Shown: in pieces, positions 45,713 to 57,745 of the stretch | Position numbering within the stretch: position 1 is the stretch's first letter | How the letters are laid out: the number at the start of each line of letters is the position of its first letter | Source of the DNA: Sipunculus nudus | Lineage: Eukaryota > Annelida > Sipuncula > Golfingiida > Sipunculidae | Assembly (NCBI GenBank): GCA_026874595.1 | Contig: CM049311.1 | Coordinates: 32,633,176-32,697,175 of the forward strand | DNA: 64,000 nucleotides | Direction of reading: 5' to 3' | Program-made: the position numbers and the translations under genes | The notes under the pieces: generated by a model | Database searches by the model: none | What the model saw: the letters and a program-made list of their open reading frames with translations, nothing else | What the model was told of the DNA's origin: nothing

Positions 45713-46875
45713 GGAGTCGGTTTACGGATCTGGGCCATCGGTAGATGGGCCAGACCATTATGAGCTAGATCCATATGAGGAAGCCCAATTACAGATGCAC
45801 TGCACTGCAAACACCCTGACCCATCTGCAGATTGGCTTGGTCAAACTAATAACAAATTTTATATTATTTGGAAAGTATTTATAGACTTTTTAATTTAACA
45901 AACACTGCATGTTACTAAATTTCGTTTTATTGTAAATTATTCACTAGAGACAGCTTGTCATTGTAATTATTTGAATCATCACCACATGCAAGTCAATGCA
46001 TTGCAGGTAGAAACTACAGTTGAAGTTAAACAAAAAATTTAATTGAAGATATAAAAACTAGTTTGTCTCATAAAAAACATTAACGGCCGACTTTGATACT
46101 TGCATGGACATGTAACAATTTAATGAGGTTTGGTAATTAAGTGAGGGTTTGATTAGTAACCCACTGAAGAATGGTTTGATCATAAGGCTTCAAACAGCTA
46201 GCGGTAATCGATTGATTAGTGTTCTGTCACTTTATTCCAGTGGCTCAAGGCTACTTTGTTGGTCAATTGTGAGTATGTAATAATAACACTGAGTAGTTCA
46301 GATTTTTAATAAATTTCATTGACCTAATGTTCTAGTATTTAGTTTATCAAATATACAAGAATGGACAACACATGCACGCCATCTAGAAATAATTTTGTTT
46401 GTCTGAGATATTTTATTGATACTGAATATGCACATAAATATCACATAATACATGTATCAAACTTATATTATCTTTAAAGATTTAGCGGGTTGTCTGGTTT
46501 ACTTCGTATATATTTTATGTTTAGTATTTATGTTAATCTTAAGTAATTTTAACTCTGTAGTAATGTAAGGGTCTAGCTGTAATGCATTTACTAGTATGTG
46601 CATATGATGATTTGAATAATTACATTGACAAGCTGTCTGTAGTGATTTATTTACAATAAAATGAAATTTAGTAATGTGCAGTGTTTGTCTAATAAAAAGT
46701 CTAAAATCACTTTCCAAATAATAAAAAAAAACTGTTTTAGGCCAAGCCCATCTGAAGATTGGTCAGTGTGTTTGCAGTGCTGTGCTGCTCATCAGTAGAT
46801 AACAGCCCAAGAACGGATCCTCATATGGGCCTGGCCCATTGGCAGATGGGCCCGCCAGATCCGTAAACGGGCTCC
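45713..46875. mobile_element. Foldback-type element with ~310-bp inverted repeats
   Basis: Left arm (45713 to about 46030) and right arm (about 46550-46875) are inverted copies over some 310 bp, diverged by substitutions and small indels. The outer ends read GGAGTCGGTTTACGGATCTG on the left and, inverted, GGAGCCCGTTTACGGATCTG on the right. Further matches include CACTGCAAACAC, TTTGGAAAGT and GTAATTATT. The ~500-bp middle is unique and non-coding, with TAATCGATTGATTAG near 46206. Long arms with a short middle define foldback or long-TIR DNA elements. No target duplication was identified. Confidence 0.75.
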
Positions 46876-47999
46876 AGCATATACAGTCTAAGTGGCCTTA
46901 ATTTACCATGCAGATGGAAATGTCATCTCAGACTCTTACAGCTGACAGGTGCGAATGTATTCCCTGTGAATAGTACTCTGACCAATGGTCCGTTTTGTTA
47001 GTTTGAAGAGCTAGCATGCACAAACAAGGACGGAACCGAGCGATATATTGGGGGTCGGCTATGGAGCGAATGACCTTATAACTAGGTCAAGTTAAAAGAT
47101 AGGGTGAGAATATGTAACCTATATGACCAATTTGTGCCCAAAGATCAGTATCTGAAAATCCGTTATACTAGAGATCTAGACAGAACAATGACAGAAGAAT
47201 AAATGTAATTGTTGGCTTTTGGTCCACACATTATAAAATTTGAATGAAATATTTATATAGAAATAATGCCCTACATAAAGTCCTCCTCTCCTAACGGGCA
47301 TACTTTATTATAACATGTCCGGTTTACTGTATCAGTTAATGAAGACTGTTTATGTTTTTAATCTACTGTTGACCGAGCCATCGATTATTGAATATAAGTT
47401 AATGAGAGAAACATCTATAATCACATGGATTCTAATAAAAGAATTTACGATCATCGTATAAATGGATACTTGTCGAGTTCATAGAAAAAAAATACGTTAA
47501 ATCTTGTCAGAACCATCGAAAACTTTGTCAAAGTCATCGATTTAAACGATTCAAATTCTCTATATTGGATTTATTCGACTTCACTAAATTGAAGAACATG
47601 ACACAGAAATGTGGGGGTCAGCCTTTTTTTCTGCATTTGCTGACTCTTTCTCTGTGCCTGATACTAAGATAAGAAATACCAAAATTTATTTTAATGCTGT
47701 TACAGGTTTTGGAGTATCCAGAATACTCGAATATCGTAAGACTGCAATAAAAGTCCATAAAGATTTTGGTTGCTAAATTTCGGTTATAATATATAACACA
47801 GGTAAAGCGCAATGCCGATATGTATATTTTACAAGCGTGTAATATCGACATTCTTATGTACCATGAAAAAAGTGAAATATACTGAAAACTGCCTATTTAG
47901 AGCAATGGTGTATTTTAAAACGATTTGTGATGTGTATACCGGGGGAGGGGAATATATTGATGTATAGATATGCGTGTTTCAATGGTTTATCTGATTGGC
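46876..47999. other. No gene seen
   Basis: AT-rich intergenic or intronic sequence; no feature recognised. Confidence 0.5.
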
Positions 48000-48260
48000 G
48001 ACACGCGATATGCACCCAGCGCACCGCAGGGGGGACGTCTTTTATCACCTGTTCTTGCATAAAAAAATAAAGGTATAGACACAAAAGTGACACGTGGCTC
48101 CGGAAGCTGAGAGAGATGCTGAAGATAGAAGATGCGCAAAGAGAGAGTGGGTTTGAAACAGATGGCGAGAGGACTTGACTAGACACGCACAATACCGCAT
48201 CCATGCTGTCATGGCGGAAATATCTCTCATTATGCTAAATCGGCGTAACATTTACACAGT
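48000..48260. other. GC-richer island
   Basis: Non-repetitive patch with a purine-rich segment (AAGCTGAGAGAGATGCTGAA and onward). It shares the short GCACCGCAGGGGG-like word with the 44.3-kb island. Function unknown. Confidence 0.25.
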
Positions 48261-49739
48261 GGGGCCCGGCTGGCAGTAGACATAGGGTTTAAACAAGCGT
48301 GAAAAGGCTGTATCACTAAATATATTCTTCTTCAGTATGCAAACACTACCGGGGCTTTGTCAGAACTCCTCGAAAGGTCAAATGCCCGCGGGCCAAATGT
48401 CGCCAGACGAAAATAACAATGTAAAGTATGATAACTTACATACGTGTTACATATGGTTCTAGCCAATGGTCTTTGTCGTGCATTATTTAAACAATGACAC
48501 ACAAAGATGATATATTTGTACACTTGCTATTTCCAATGCTTTCGCCAGGGAGGAAGTTGGGAGTTACACTTATATATGTATATACACACACAACACCTAT
48601 AGAGGGATGACATTTCTTTAGGGCAAAGTGCAGTTAATAAACGAATGGGATAAAAAGGAAGTTTAAGTGTTTCTCGCTCTAGTATCGTGTACTTTCAGAT
48701 CCTGACAGTTTTATGTCGTTAATAGACTATAAACGAAGAAATAAATAGCTATAGCAAGAAAAGCACACTTTATATTCTGCAGGTAAAACGTATGTATACA
48801 TGCGATTTTTATTTACGTGACCTGTTCCTAGCCTTATTCAGCCGACTGGTTTTTATTTTAGAATCACGCGTCATAGTGTTTTTGATAGGTACATTTATTT
48901 GATGTCTAATGAAATATAATTTGAAATCCCTGCACTCTTTAAGAAAACTTAGCGTATAGATATAGTTGAAGTTATAGCTATGATGTTCTTGCTCTCAGAC
49001 GTTATGTTTATACTTGAAGTATTCAAATATTCTAGGTTTTTTATACGTTACTTCAGGGGAAAACAAGGTCAAGCAACAGGGCCGGATAACAGAAATTGAG
49101 AATATGGGGGGGGGGGGGGGGGGGGGAGGAGGGTACGGGAAGGTGTCCATCTCACATAGTTTATATTTAATCATGAAAATTCAGGCAGTTCGAAATGCAT
49201 CATTATGCTAAATCCAGCTGTGTTTTTCGATATTAGGCGCTTATCGTTATATTTCTATTTTATCTTGTAAAATATGTCCCCTGTACACTCTCTAAATCCA
49301 CCCCGGAGCAATTGAAAATAAAGTGAAACTGTTCCATTTAAAGACATGATATTTAATTAAACTTATATTCATGTAACATATATATTCATGCATGCACCCT
49401 ACTGTCTATCATCTTAAGCTTATAAATTATAGATCAAATACCAAACGAAATAATCAGGCAGCTGCATGTATATTTGTCATGGTGACAGATAAATAATCCA
49501 AGTTATATATATTACTCTCAATATATAACTATCCATGCATGTTAAGTATGGATATGTCTACCGTCTTAGATATAAAGGAAAGGAGTGTATATATATATAC
49601 AGTTTATACGAATTATGAACGAGAGCCATGGGGGGATAAATATATAACTGCCGTTATACATGCCCATTGTGCTTATAAGATGTCACTCTATGGAAAACCA
49701 GCTGTCAGGTTATGGTGATAAAATGAAAGTTCTTTGTCG
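48261..49739. other. No gene seen
   Basis: AT-rich; contains a 21-base poly-G tract (49106-49126), the longest in the window. Confidence 0.5.
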
Positions 49740-50090
49740 ACAGTTAAAAAGGGTGACCCTTACAAATTTAACAGCATTCACATATCCATATGGAGCGGGC
49801 CTATACTTGCGCGCGTCTCCCCCGGCGGGCTAAATTGGTTAATCACATCTACTGTCACAGGTAACAGGCCCTTCATCAGATAAAATTACGGTCTGCCCAA
49901 ACCACTTTTGATTCTCGACAAGTACAGGTGACAGCAAGTGATGTGGCAAAAAGCGGTGAGGTGTCGGGTTACGTAGAGGCCCCACCTGGGCGAGGGGAGC
50001 TTCACCGGTAGTCCTCAGACACGACAGGACGGGCTTTTCCGACAAGATGTCCTTCTATGAAAGAACTAGTAAACTCCAACCGATATGGCA
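49740..50090 (+). other. GC-rich island with open frame between splice-like sites
   Basis: A plus-strand frame is open from 49865 to 50008. It follows an acceptor-like ATCTACTGTCACAG/GTAACAG and ends at CACCG/GTAGTC. It contains QVQVTASDVAKSGEVSGYVE, whose alternating hydrophobic pattern resembles a beta-strand domain. There is no ATG and the minus strand is open too. Either an exon of a long-intron gene or a conserved non-coding element. Confidence 0.25.
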
Positions 50091-51900
50091 GTCGTCCTTT
50101 TGAATGCCGAAAAATGGACTCTATAACAAACATTACTCGGTTTTCGCCTCCGCTGCTCTTCCGTTACGAATATTGATACAATATATGTTTCATCATTAGC
50201 ATTTGCACACGCGCTAATTTGCATGGCATGTCATTGGATTCTCGTCTCTTTGTTTTACAGGGAATTTTACGCCATTTGCATTTCAAGTCAAGTGGCGTGT
50301 CAATTTAGTGAATTGCTAAATATTGTTCGGTGTTTTATTATATATGCATGTTGTGAACGAGCATTGGTGCATGTTCGAAATGCTTTATTGGTGTACTATA
50401 GTTAAATGAATGAATCAAAACGCCTGGTCAATATGATGTAATAACAAATATAATATATAATAAAATAAAATATAATATAATATAATATAATATCATATCA
50501 TATCATATCATATAAAAATAACGTATTGTAATGTAATATAATATAACATAACATAACATAACATAAATAGTATAATGTGATATGATATAATATAATATAA
50601 TACTAGAAATATACATCCCAAGGAATGCAATCCTCCGCCATGTTTACGTACACTTATTCATCCCATATTCCCAGGTTCTATCATGCATAAGTGACTCTAT
50701 ATTTGTGACTATTGTTTGATGACATTCCCGAACCCGGACCATGTGCCTATAATCTAATCGATTCTTCACTGGGCCATTCCCAAAATGCTCTGAACATTTT
50801 ATGAGATTCTGTTTAGGACTGCGTGAGTTACGTTGTGAACTAACATACAAACATGCCATTAAACACGTACACACGGAGATAGACACAAGGACATATCCTC
50901 CTGGCACAGACAATAATATAAATTAATATAATATAAAAAAATATTGTAATTTAATAAAACGAGTTTAATCTCATATAGCTTACTAGTATATAGAGTTTAG
51001 TATTCCATGGTGTTACATGATATGATATGATGTCATTGTTATATCATATCCCATTATATCAAGGACCTTTTTCTTGTATTTTCTCTTGTTTTTTTTCTAC
51101 TGTACTGGAACATTGATTCCTCCATATATTGGTTAAACTAAGGTACGGGATTCATCTCTGAAAATTATAATTAAAATTGAGGAACAATAAAGCAAACTGC
51201 AGTACACTGTTTCAATGTCTGCTAAGACAGGGAAGCACGCAACAAAACTATACATCTACATATACAGTTGGACAGGTCGCCGCCCAGTGCATGACCTCTG
51301 ACACTTAGGGCAAGGGTCGTGACCCTTCCCACGCTGTCCTCGTGGAAACGCATTGGTGCATACATGCAGAAACATCGTGCTCTCTTAATACAATACAACC
51401 AACAAATTGGACAAGTGTTTAAAAATGCACACATTTAAATGCATTAATACACATTTATTTACTTAATACCTGTGTAGTTATATCCTGTATACACTAACAA
51501 TAAGGCGGTCCCGCCTCAGACAGTATAGACGCGTTTGAAGTTACGCGGTCAAGTAAAATGGTAATAGACTCGGTTTTTCAATGCCAGAGGCTGACCATAC
51601 ACATCTCCCATTGCATGAACACTCGGTAAATATAGATAATATCAAATAAAGTGGAGCCCTAAACAGCTGTGTCCTTATAGTCTCTCCATTCTAGGCTCGT
51701 ACTTATCGACAATTTCTTTTTGTTATTTATTCCAGATAATTTACCCTACTCCTCCCTGACGTTATGTTAACTATGTATAGTTGCATATGCGGAAATTTTT
51801 CCGTTATAAGGTAAGAGGGTTATGTAAGTTCCTATATATACTTCCTTAGAAGATTCTATAAAAAATATTTATATAAGTAAAATAAACTCTCTAATTATGT
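50091..51900. other. No gene seen
   Basis: AT-rich, with the pentanucleotide tract listed next and a small GC-richer patch at about 51260-51360. Confidence 0.45.
50446..50605. repeat. Evolving pentanucleotide repeat (ATAAT, ATCAT, ATAAC variants)
   Basis: Consecutive five-base units shift from TATAA to TATCA to ACATA forms in blocks, showing serial spread of point variants through one microsatellite. Confidence 0.85.
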
Positions 51901-52198
51901 AAATGTGAGATGTCCATTACATGTCTAATGTTCTTCAGATGTGCTCGGGTGCTTACGTAGTTTTTTATTTGTAAAGTAGAACAAAGTAACGGGCCGATAT
52001 GTAATCGGGCCGATATGTAATCATCTTTAAATGTGAGATACCCATAACATGTGCAATGTTCTTCAGATGTGCTCGGGTGGATAAGTTTTTTTTTTTTTAA
52101 AGTAGAACAAAGTAACGGGCCGATATGTAATCGGGCCGATATGTAATCATCTCACCGTTAAAGAGGATTACATATCGGCCCGTTACATATCGGCCCGT
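51901..52198. mobile_element. Duplicated unit ending in an 84-nt hairpin (CGGGCCGATATGTAAT repeats)
   Basis: A 128-bp unit (51901-52028) is repeated from 52029. Each unit ends with two tandem copies of CGGGCCGATATGTAATC (51989-52022 and 52115-52148). After a 17-base loop the same double motif appears inverted (52166-52198), ending ATATCGGCCCGT. The second copy and the inverted copy pair over 33-34 bases with a single bulged T, predicting a very stable stem. It could be an element terminus with subterminal repeats or a hairpin-prone rearrangement product. Confidence 0.8.
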
Positions 52199-53650
52199 GG
52201 CCCGTAGGGCTGAGGAACAATACAACTGCCTGAAGGTCAGCTCCTACTTGTTGTTAGTTTCCTTCCCGTGTGGTATACGTCACAGAGCATATATAGTGAC
52301 GGCACAAGCCCCTAGATCTTGTCGGTTTCATCCCGTCTAATACCATTGTCTGCATGTTATACCGCTTATCCGCGGTGACTTAAGGAGGTGTTTTAAATAA
52401 AAAACTGATACAAATTTATCGAATATCGGGCAATACTCTGGTAGCATTTAAAAACATACTATCACCATACGGTCAGCTGGTCTTGTTTATTTTTTTAAAC
52501 AACATAACACCTATGTCTTCAAATCATCAAACATCATTTGGAAACAGTTCTTAAAACAAATCAAGCTGCTAAGTCAACCTTTCTGTATGTTGTCCGAGTT
52601 AACAAATATTAAAGGACTCAAGACCTTCGCAGGCGTCCCAGTATTAACTTTTATGTCGGCAGATTAGTCACCCACCATCATTCATGTAGCGCCAATGCGG
52701 CCATTTTACATAAGGGAGTCTACGACCTGGGTCAGAATATACCATTACATCTTGTATGGAGGACCGCACTGTGAATCTCAATGAGTATGCAAATATTTTC
52801 GTCATTTTTGAAAACTTCTCATGGCCTATATACAGTTATGCTGTCACTTGAAATAAACCTGACAGGTCGTTAGATAGGTTTTGTACTTTCTTACCACGTC
52901 TTCTATGTGTGCGAGAAAATGTTAGAAATAATTCAGCATTTTGGTAACCCCCAGCTTGTCTATTAAATATCTGGCCTATTTACTTCACATTCTGGCCCGC
53001 ACGCTATTCCAGAGTAGTCTCCATTAACTATAAAGTCTATAAAGCCAAAACTATACTTGGAGTATTAAATAGGCTAGGCCAGATTATACCCCCATTAAAA
53101 TGGATTTTCACTTTGGTTTTTGAGTTGCCATGCATAAATTTGTGTTAATCATGCATCGTGTACGTAGCCCAGTCTTTGGTTTATCAATTAAATTAACACG
53201 GTGTCGATGCAAAGGGATGGATTGGCGTTGCAGTGCATTTCTCATATACATGTATTTGTTGCGCGCCATCTTCCGGTAGGTCTGACCCAATAAGCAACTA
53301 AGATTTGGTTTGCCCATCTTAAGATTGTTTTCAGTTTCTTTCAGACCCAATATTCGATCCAAAATGTCTGGAAAACAGGTTTCGAAATGGCGAGAAGGAT
53401 CAGACCAAATAACCGATATCGGTCATATATGTTCAGGCCAATCTTAAGATGGATCGGGCCCATTTACCGATCCACAATGTCTGGGGATTATAGGTATCTT
53501 GGCACAGGCCCATTGTTCATGTTCATGTACTGATATTAATAATAGTTATATAGTTAAATTATATTAATATGTTAAATATTACTATTTTTTATGTATTATA
53601 TAGTTTTATATATCAACAGTAAAAACAACCAAACAAATGTAAAACTATCA
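52199..53650. other. No gene; possible old repeat at 53.3-53.5 kb
   Basis: Mostly unremarkable. CCGATCCACAATGTCTGG (about 53467) and TTCGATCCAAAATGTCTGG (about 53353) are near-identical direct repeats. CCCATCTTAAGATTG (about 53314) and CAATCTTAAGATGG (about 53440) are inverted, suggesting a decayed TIR element. Confidence 0.4.
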
Positions 53651-53855
53651 ATTTTATTTGAAAAAGAAGAATAAAATCAATGTACAAGGTATATAAAACC
53701 ATTAAAGATCTCAGACGCTCCCCCCCATCATCTACTACCTAACAATAATTAACAAAATTATAAATGTATGAATTTTATTTAAAAAAAAAAGAATAAAATC
53801 AATGTACAAGGTATAAAACCATTAAAGGTCTTAGACGTTCCACCCATCAGCTATA
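53651..53855. repeat. ~121-bp tandem duplication
   Basis: ATTTTATTTGAAAAAGAAGA and the following GAATAAAATCAATGTACAAG recur from 53772 with small changes (poly-A expansion, loss of AT). Two copies, the second partial. Confidence 0.85.
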
Positions 53856-54016
53856 CTTTCTTTATAATTACAGCATCTAACCATTAACATTAATTTAAGA
53901 AACGAAAGAAATAAAGAAATTCGCTAGTCTAGGTCAAAACTGGGACAGGTAACTTACAAGTCGATTTAGGATTAATAGAATTTTTCATTTCCATTAGATT
54001 TTATTTACAGTCCCTT

Positions 54017-54036
54017 GGGGGGGGGGGGGGGGGGGG
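54017..54036. repeat. Poly-G tract, 20 bases
   Basis: Twenty consecutive G followed by CTGGGG. Confidence 0.95.
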
Positions 54037-54402
54037 CTGGGGTGTTACCAAATGTTTACCTAAGTCGGTCCAACAAAGCTGTATACATATACATAGGTGT
54101 TTATCTGTAGATCAGGGAATATGTAAAATATACAATAGGTGATACGTGTAGTATATATCATGTATACCAGCTCATGCAGTGTATATACAATTAAGCGCTT
54201 TCTTCATGTGTATATTCTATACATGTGCTATATACACCGTATGACGCTACTGATATACGTCTCTTGTATTTTTGACCATGGATTTGTAAATCAGATCTGA
54301 TATATAATTAATCGGAAATTATGAAATGGGATCTCGAGTCATCGAGTTCGCGTGATTCAACCGTGTCTTTGACACGTTAATTGACTATACTGATTTCGGA
54401 CT

Positions 54403-54403
<1 letters not shown>

Positions 54404-54470
<67 letters not shown>

Positions 54471-54483
54471 ATATATGTATATA

Positions 54484-54550
<67 letters not shown>
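54404..54550. repeat. Long (TA)n microsatellite
   Basis: About 145 bp of TA with a few ATGT/TTAT interruptions; the longest TA tract here. Confidence 0.95.
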
Positions 54551-54551
<1 letters not shown>

Positions 54552-54553
<2 letters not shown>

Positions 54554-54651
54554 GGTAGAGTTACCCTCCGGTGTAAAGTGCTCTATGGCCTTCAGACAAG
54601 GCCAGAGCTATATATAACACTGGAGAAAAACAGCACTGTAAATTCACTCAG
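54552..54651 (+). CDS. Possible half-Ig-domain exon
   Basis: Directly after the (TA)n tract (ending TATATAG) lies a 100-base open segment ending at a consensus donor, CTCAG/GTGAAT. It reads [20 protein letters not shown] and continues [10 protein letters not shown]-x-V-x-L-x-C is the typical B-strand of an Ig domain and the rest suits C/C' strands with an N-glycosylation site (NST). The acceptor lacks a pyrimidine tract, being inside TA repeats, which is the main weakness. Phase would be 1 at the start and 2 at the end. Confidence 0.3.
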
Positions 54652-57339
54652 GTGAATGTGAGGATCGGGTCGCATCCGGTGAAACAGTCTGTAGTGAATA
54701 TTATCAGCCATATTTACAATTTACAAAGTAGTTTCGTGCAACATGCTGTAGCACTCCTCAGGTATAACTATATAACACATTATATATAGTTTTTTTTCAG
54801 GAGATGTGGTTTGTATATGAAATAATTATACAAAGATTAATGCAAATACTAAAAAGACATACATGCACTAAGATGTATCCGGATACATGCAGATGCAATT
54901 GTTGTTTTCTTTTTAACTCATGTGAAAAGGCATACACTTCATAATACATGTGATGGGCATGGCGTTTTGCTGATGTTATAGCCATGTTGCACTGAGTCCG
55001 GCGCAGGGTATACTTGCATGTGGATCACCTTGGCATTCTCTTGTTGCCCTCGGGCGGGCTGCATGCTGGCTTTCTGGCATCCTGCTGGATTTGTGAAACT
55101 GTACCTTTCATAATTTCCCCCATAAAATGGGTCCCTAAAATTATCTAACACACTAACCTGTCCATTTTATATTTGCCGAATAAGTTTACCTATAGCGGAG
55201 GTACCAGACCCCTACAACTATATAGCGGTCGGCAGGCCCTTTAAACTTCTTTCGATTAGACTTCACAATATATATATATATATTTATATATATATATATA
55301 TATATATATTAATAATTTTATCAACTTGGGGTATTGTACAATGTAGATGCATGGGTTTACATAATGGAGAAGATGGTGCCCCGTTAGATCCAAGATACCA
55401 TGGGTCCTGTTTCGGTGGGGAGTTGGGGGTGGGGGGGGGGGGGGCGCAAGGAAACATGTTCCCCTCACTTTTTAAGGGAATAAAACACATTATTATACAT
55501 GTTGAGATAACGTCTCAATCATTTTAGAGTTTTTAATATGTATGTTATGAACTTTTTATGTATGTCACACTGAGAAAAAATAGAATCACTGAATTGTAAT
55601 TAATGGTAGCCTATGTTTTTTGAAGGTTTAGATCAAACGTAAATTATGAAAAATATGTTGATGACAATTTAGCAAGAATATTTTTTCTTTAATGAAAATA
55701 TATATTTCATAATATGCGATACGAGGAAGTGAAGATAATTATGATATTCTGATTTATGATATTCAAAAAAAAAAAAGGGGGGGGGGGGGAGACTGTCCCG
55801 GAGACTGGCTGCATGATAAATATATATACACATGCAGTGTGCATTGGCGCGAAAATTTCCTTTCCAGTATTGGGGCGGTAGCATGTATATACTGTTGTAT
55901 ACTCTAAGCACGATTTTCAGGGCCTCCTTGATGCACGCATGCAGTGCATGTGTCAGAGATAGTAATTCCCATGTTCTGCATGGTATTCCAAAACTTTGGA
56001 AATAATATAACGATCACTTTCTTATACTCAGAAAGTAAACCACGTAGAAATTCACACATGTGCAGTGTTAAGAAGTTCCATACTAGTTTTTAATCTACAA
56101 TAAGACAACCCGGTATACACCTGTACCCCTCCCTCCCCGAATGCGCCATTTCATGTCCATCAAGTACAAAACATGTGCAGTCTTAAAATCAATTAAATCA
56201 CGATGAAACATTCAAGCATGAATCTGTACGCGCTATTTGTTTTGTTATTTTTAGGGAAAAATTTACTGAAGTGATATATAAATTTTAAATGTTTACTATT
56301 TATTTTTTTTTTTAAATTTATTTATTGAAATAACATTGATGCACATATTTGATTAAAATCATTAGGAATATGGATCAGCTAGATATGTCTATTAAAGAAA
56401 CTCTGTTATTCATCTATGTTAATATTGCTTTTTTATGAACTCGAAAAATTCCACTTGAATATAAAACATTGCATTTAGTTCTCGTGTGAATGTAAAATAA
56501 AATCACCCATATATACCCATGTGTTGATCCTATATATCACATATATGCATGCTTCTTTGCATGGTCGCTGGAAGTGTTTTTTAACTAATTCCGGGTAAAG
56601 CAACTGAACTCTGTCATTAGAATTACACTGGTTAATGAAGGGCGTACCAAAGACGCCCCCTCCCTTGCCCTTTCCGTAAATTGTTTTATAACGTGTACTT
56701 AAATGACAATGGTTGACACGTTTCACCCCCCCCCCCCCCTCGTGCGTATACACTATATACATCGCACTGTCTTTACATGCGATCTTCGCTGCTACGGTTC
56801 TAATTTTCCGCAAACATAATTCACACTGACTGCACATTTAACAGCAAATATATCCCATGACATTATTGTAGAATTTTCGGGAGAGACTCCTGTCAATATG
56901 ATGAAAAACTTGCTGGAAAAAACACAAATTATGGAAAAATGTTAATGTTAGATTTGTGAATAATCTCAATGTTGATAACAAGAGTAAAAGAGAAAACACA
57001 TAATTCTGAAAATATAATGAAATGAAAAGAATTGAGCAATAGTTTTCAGTGATCATATTGCGTGGGTTGTATTCAGTGAATTTTAAAACATGTAAATTAA
57101 CCGTATACTAGGATAAAAAAATCATTATATGTAATCATCGTTTTGTATACCTTGAACATTTAAGGGAGAAATTAATTAAATCTCTTTAATTATATTCCAA
57201 TTTGTGTCCATTATTTTCACTTTTGTTACCAATAAAACAGCGATTAATAACAGTCAGGTTTCAAGCATTATTATACGTTACTCGGTTTGTGTACAAATAC
57301 CTATTATACCTAACCTCTATACCTGACGCAAGAGTCATC
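54652..57339. other. No gene; AT-rich
   Basis: Contains a short TA tract (about 55269-55309) and poly-G/C tracts at 55431-55444, 55777-55789 and 56726-56739. No coding signal. Confidence 0.5.
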
Positions 57340-57745
57340 GCTACCTATTTGTAGCAATCTATCAAGCTCTGTAAAGCCCGGGCGAAAGAGAGGCTATTTT
57401 GATTAGAAATAAATGGAGCTTCCCTCGCCACGCCGACGAACAATTAAGTGATATTTAAAGACCGGTTGTCAAGGTGTCGGGTTCCGGGCCGCTTACCCCA
57501 TTCGTCCGCCGGAGAGGGCCGTAATTTGCCCTTGTTCTCGGTACAAAAGCACATCTGCTAAATGTACAACTGCGCCCTGCTTACAGCTTCGCCTTGCCCA
57601 TTGTTCTACGTCCACTGAATCTGGCCGGCTGTTTGTTAAATCCCTCCACATGTTGACCTGATGGCCCAAGCCACTGGGACCATGCTTCCATCCGCCCCGG
57701 TTCGAGATTAACGTCAAGGTCACGTGACCTTAACGGTATTCCTAT
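57340..57745. promoter_or_regulatory. GC-rich island, candidate enhancer
   Basis: Non-repetitive GC-rich block in AT-rich flanks. It includes GAACAATTAAGTGATATT (Sox- and NK-like words), CCATTGTTCT (Sox-like) and the 16-bp palindrome at its right edge (next entry). Plus-strand frames are stop-rich. The clustering of TF-like words without a gene suggests a regulatory element; this is inference from composition. Confidence 0.35.
57716..57731. promoter_or_regulatory. Palindrome AAGGTCACGTGACCTT
   Basis: A perfect 16-bp palindrome combining an E-box (CACGTG) with two inverted AGGTCA nuclear-receptor half-sites. The left side extends to TCAAGGTCA, the extended monomer site of ERR/FTZ-F1-type receptors. 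bHLH-ZIP or nuclear-receptor binding is plausible; not shown. Confidence 0.5.

Noticed and set aside
46080-46300. Conserved enhancer with TAATCGATTGATTAG
   Set aside because: It lies in the middle of the long-TIR foldback element at 45713-46875, so it is more simply part of that element.
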